Source: Bacteroides sp.
Lineage (GTDB): Bacteria; Bacteroidota; Bacteroidia; Bacteroidales; Bacteroidaceae
Reading direction: 5' to 3'
DNA length: 5,098 bases
NCBI GenBank assembly: GCA_017556595.1
Contig: JAFYML010000028.1
Coordinates: 1 to 5,098 of the forward strand
Made by a program: the position numbers and the translations under genes. Below the pieces are notes generated by a model. That model had not been told where the DNA came from and did not search any database. It saw only the letters and a program-made list of their open reading frames with translations. This document shows, piece after piece, positions 4,621-5,098 of this stretch. Position 1 is the stretch's first letter. Each line of letters opens with the position of its first letter.

Positions 4621-5098
4621 GAAGAATAACGATTTTAATTGCTTTGCTCGTTTTGATAGGGCTTCCAACAAGTGCTCAGCAAATAACTGATGGACAAATG
4701 ATTGTGAATGTATTTGGTAATTTTCATACTGGCTTTGGCGAGTTGAACGATGTGAGAGGATTTGAACTTGATCGTAGTTACATAGGTTATCAATGTGCAT
4801 TGCCAGGAAATCTTGAAGTTAAGGCGGTAATGGATATTGGTCAGTCGAAAAGTGTGAGCGATTATCATCGTATTGCTTATATCAAGAATGCTCAAATCAG
4901 TTGGAAAAGTGGTAATTGGAAACTTTCGGGTGGTTTGATTTCGACGATACAATTCAATATGCAAGAGAAGTTTTGGGGCTATCGTTACGTGATGAAGTCG
5001 TTTCAAGATGAGTATAAATTCGGTAGTAGTGCCGATTTGGGTATCTCGGCTGCTTATCAATTCAACGATAATTTCATGATGGATGCTATTATTGTCAA
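4617..5098 (+). CDS. Porin-like outer membrane beta-barrel protein, 5' part (3' end outside window)
   Basis: The ATG at 4617 overlaps the ispF stop by four bases and the frame stays open to the window end, giving 160 complete codons. Residues 1-20 form a signal peptide: RR at the start, a hydrophobic core (ITILIALLVLIGL) and a PTSA-QQ site where signal peptidase I probably cuts after A20. The mature part alternates polar and hydrophobic residues with many aromatic and Gly positions (VFGNFHTGF, LDRSYIGYQ, EVKAVMDIGQ, NAQISWKSGNWKLSGGLIS, FWGYRYVMKSF). This is typical of transmembrane beta strands and close to the porin-type proteins that follow ispF in Bacteroidales as I recall. It probably forms an outer membrane channel. 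The substrate is unknown, and the C-terminal barrel end is not visible. Coupling to ispF and rex suggests coexpression. Confidence 0.82.
   Translation, partial: MRRITILIALLVLIGLPTSAQQITDGQMIVNVFGNFHTGFGELNDVRGFELDRSYIGYQCALPGNLEVKAVMDIGQSKSVSDYHRIAYIKNAQISWKSGNWKLSGGLISTIQFNMQEKFWGYRYVMKSFQDEYKFGSSADLGISAAYQFNDNFMMDAIIV

Noticed and set aside
4635..5060. 141-codon minus-strand frame opposite the porin-like gene
   Set aside because: The plus-strand frame has a signal peptide, beta-barrel pattern and overlaps ispF as an operon gene; the reverse frame is a shadow.
435..5098. General genetic code change with TGA as glycine
   Set aside because: Only one internal TGA appears in about 1,500 codons, all other glycines use GGN, and ispF ends at a TGA in a standard ATGA overlap. 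That overlap is not decisive alone, since readthrough there would add only three codons. The lineage is Bacteroidota, where this code is not known to me.

Overview
The window is a 5.1 kb piece of a Bacteroidota chromosome, most likely order Bacteroidales. The ribosomal protein S9, S2, EF-Ts and Rex proteins read like Bacteroides-type members of their families. None of the start codons has a convincing Shine-Dalgarno sequence, and two promoter-like sites match the Bacteroides sigma-ABfr pattern (TTTG, 19-21 bases, TAnnTTTG). The genus cannot be fixed from this sequence alone. No mobile element, CRISPR array, tRNA or rRNA is visible.

Left part (1-2350, + strand): the end of a translation operon, rpsI (3' part), rpsB and tsf. 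A 212-base gap between rpsI and rpsB holds a degenerate octamer repeat and a strong, non-terminator hairpin with a competing upstream pairing, which looks like a cis-regulatory leader for rpsB. The operon closes at a strong hairpin terminator at 2313-2350 that also suits the convergent minus-strand gene.

Middle (2349-2848): a minus-strand SUI1/eIF1-like gene (YciH family), then a roughly 150-base divergent control region. Two outward-facing promoter-like sites flank a 23-base imperfect inverted repeat, a candidate operator.

Right part (2849-5098, + strand): a tightly packed set of genes: rex (NADH-sensing repressor), a fumarylacetoacetate hydrolase family enzyme, ispF (isoprenoid MEP pathway) and the 5' part of an outer-membrane porin-like protein. 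The junctions are a 1-base overlap, a 15-base gap and a 4-base overlap, so they probably form one transcript under the rex promoter.

The most unusual observation is an in-frame TGA at codon 64 of rpsB, an essential single-copy gene. The reading frame continues perfectly on both sides, and the family normally has glycine at this place. It is one substitution away from GGA. The other genes here contain no internal TGA over about 1,500 codons, so a general reassignment of TGA is unlikely. A sequencing or assembly error, a real nonsense variant, or local readthrough must be told apart. I see no clearly new multi-gene system in the window.
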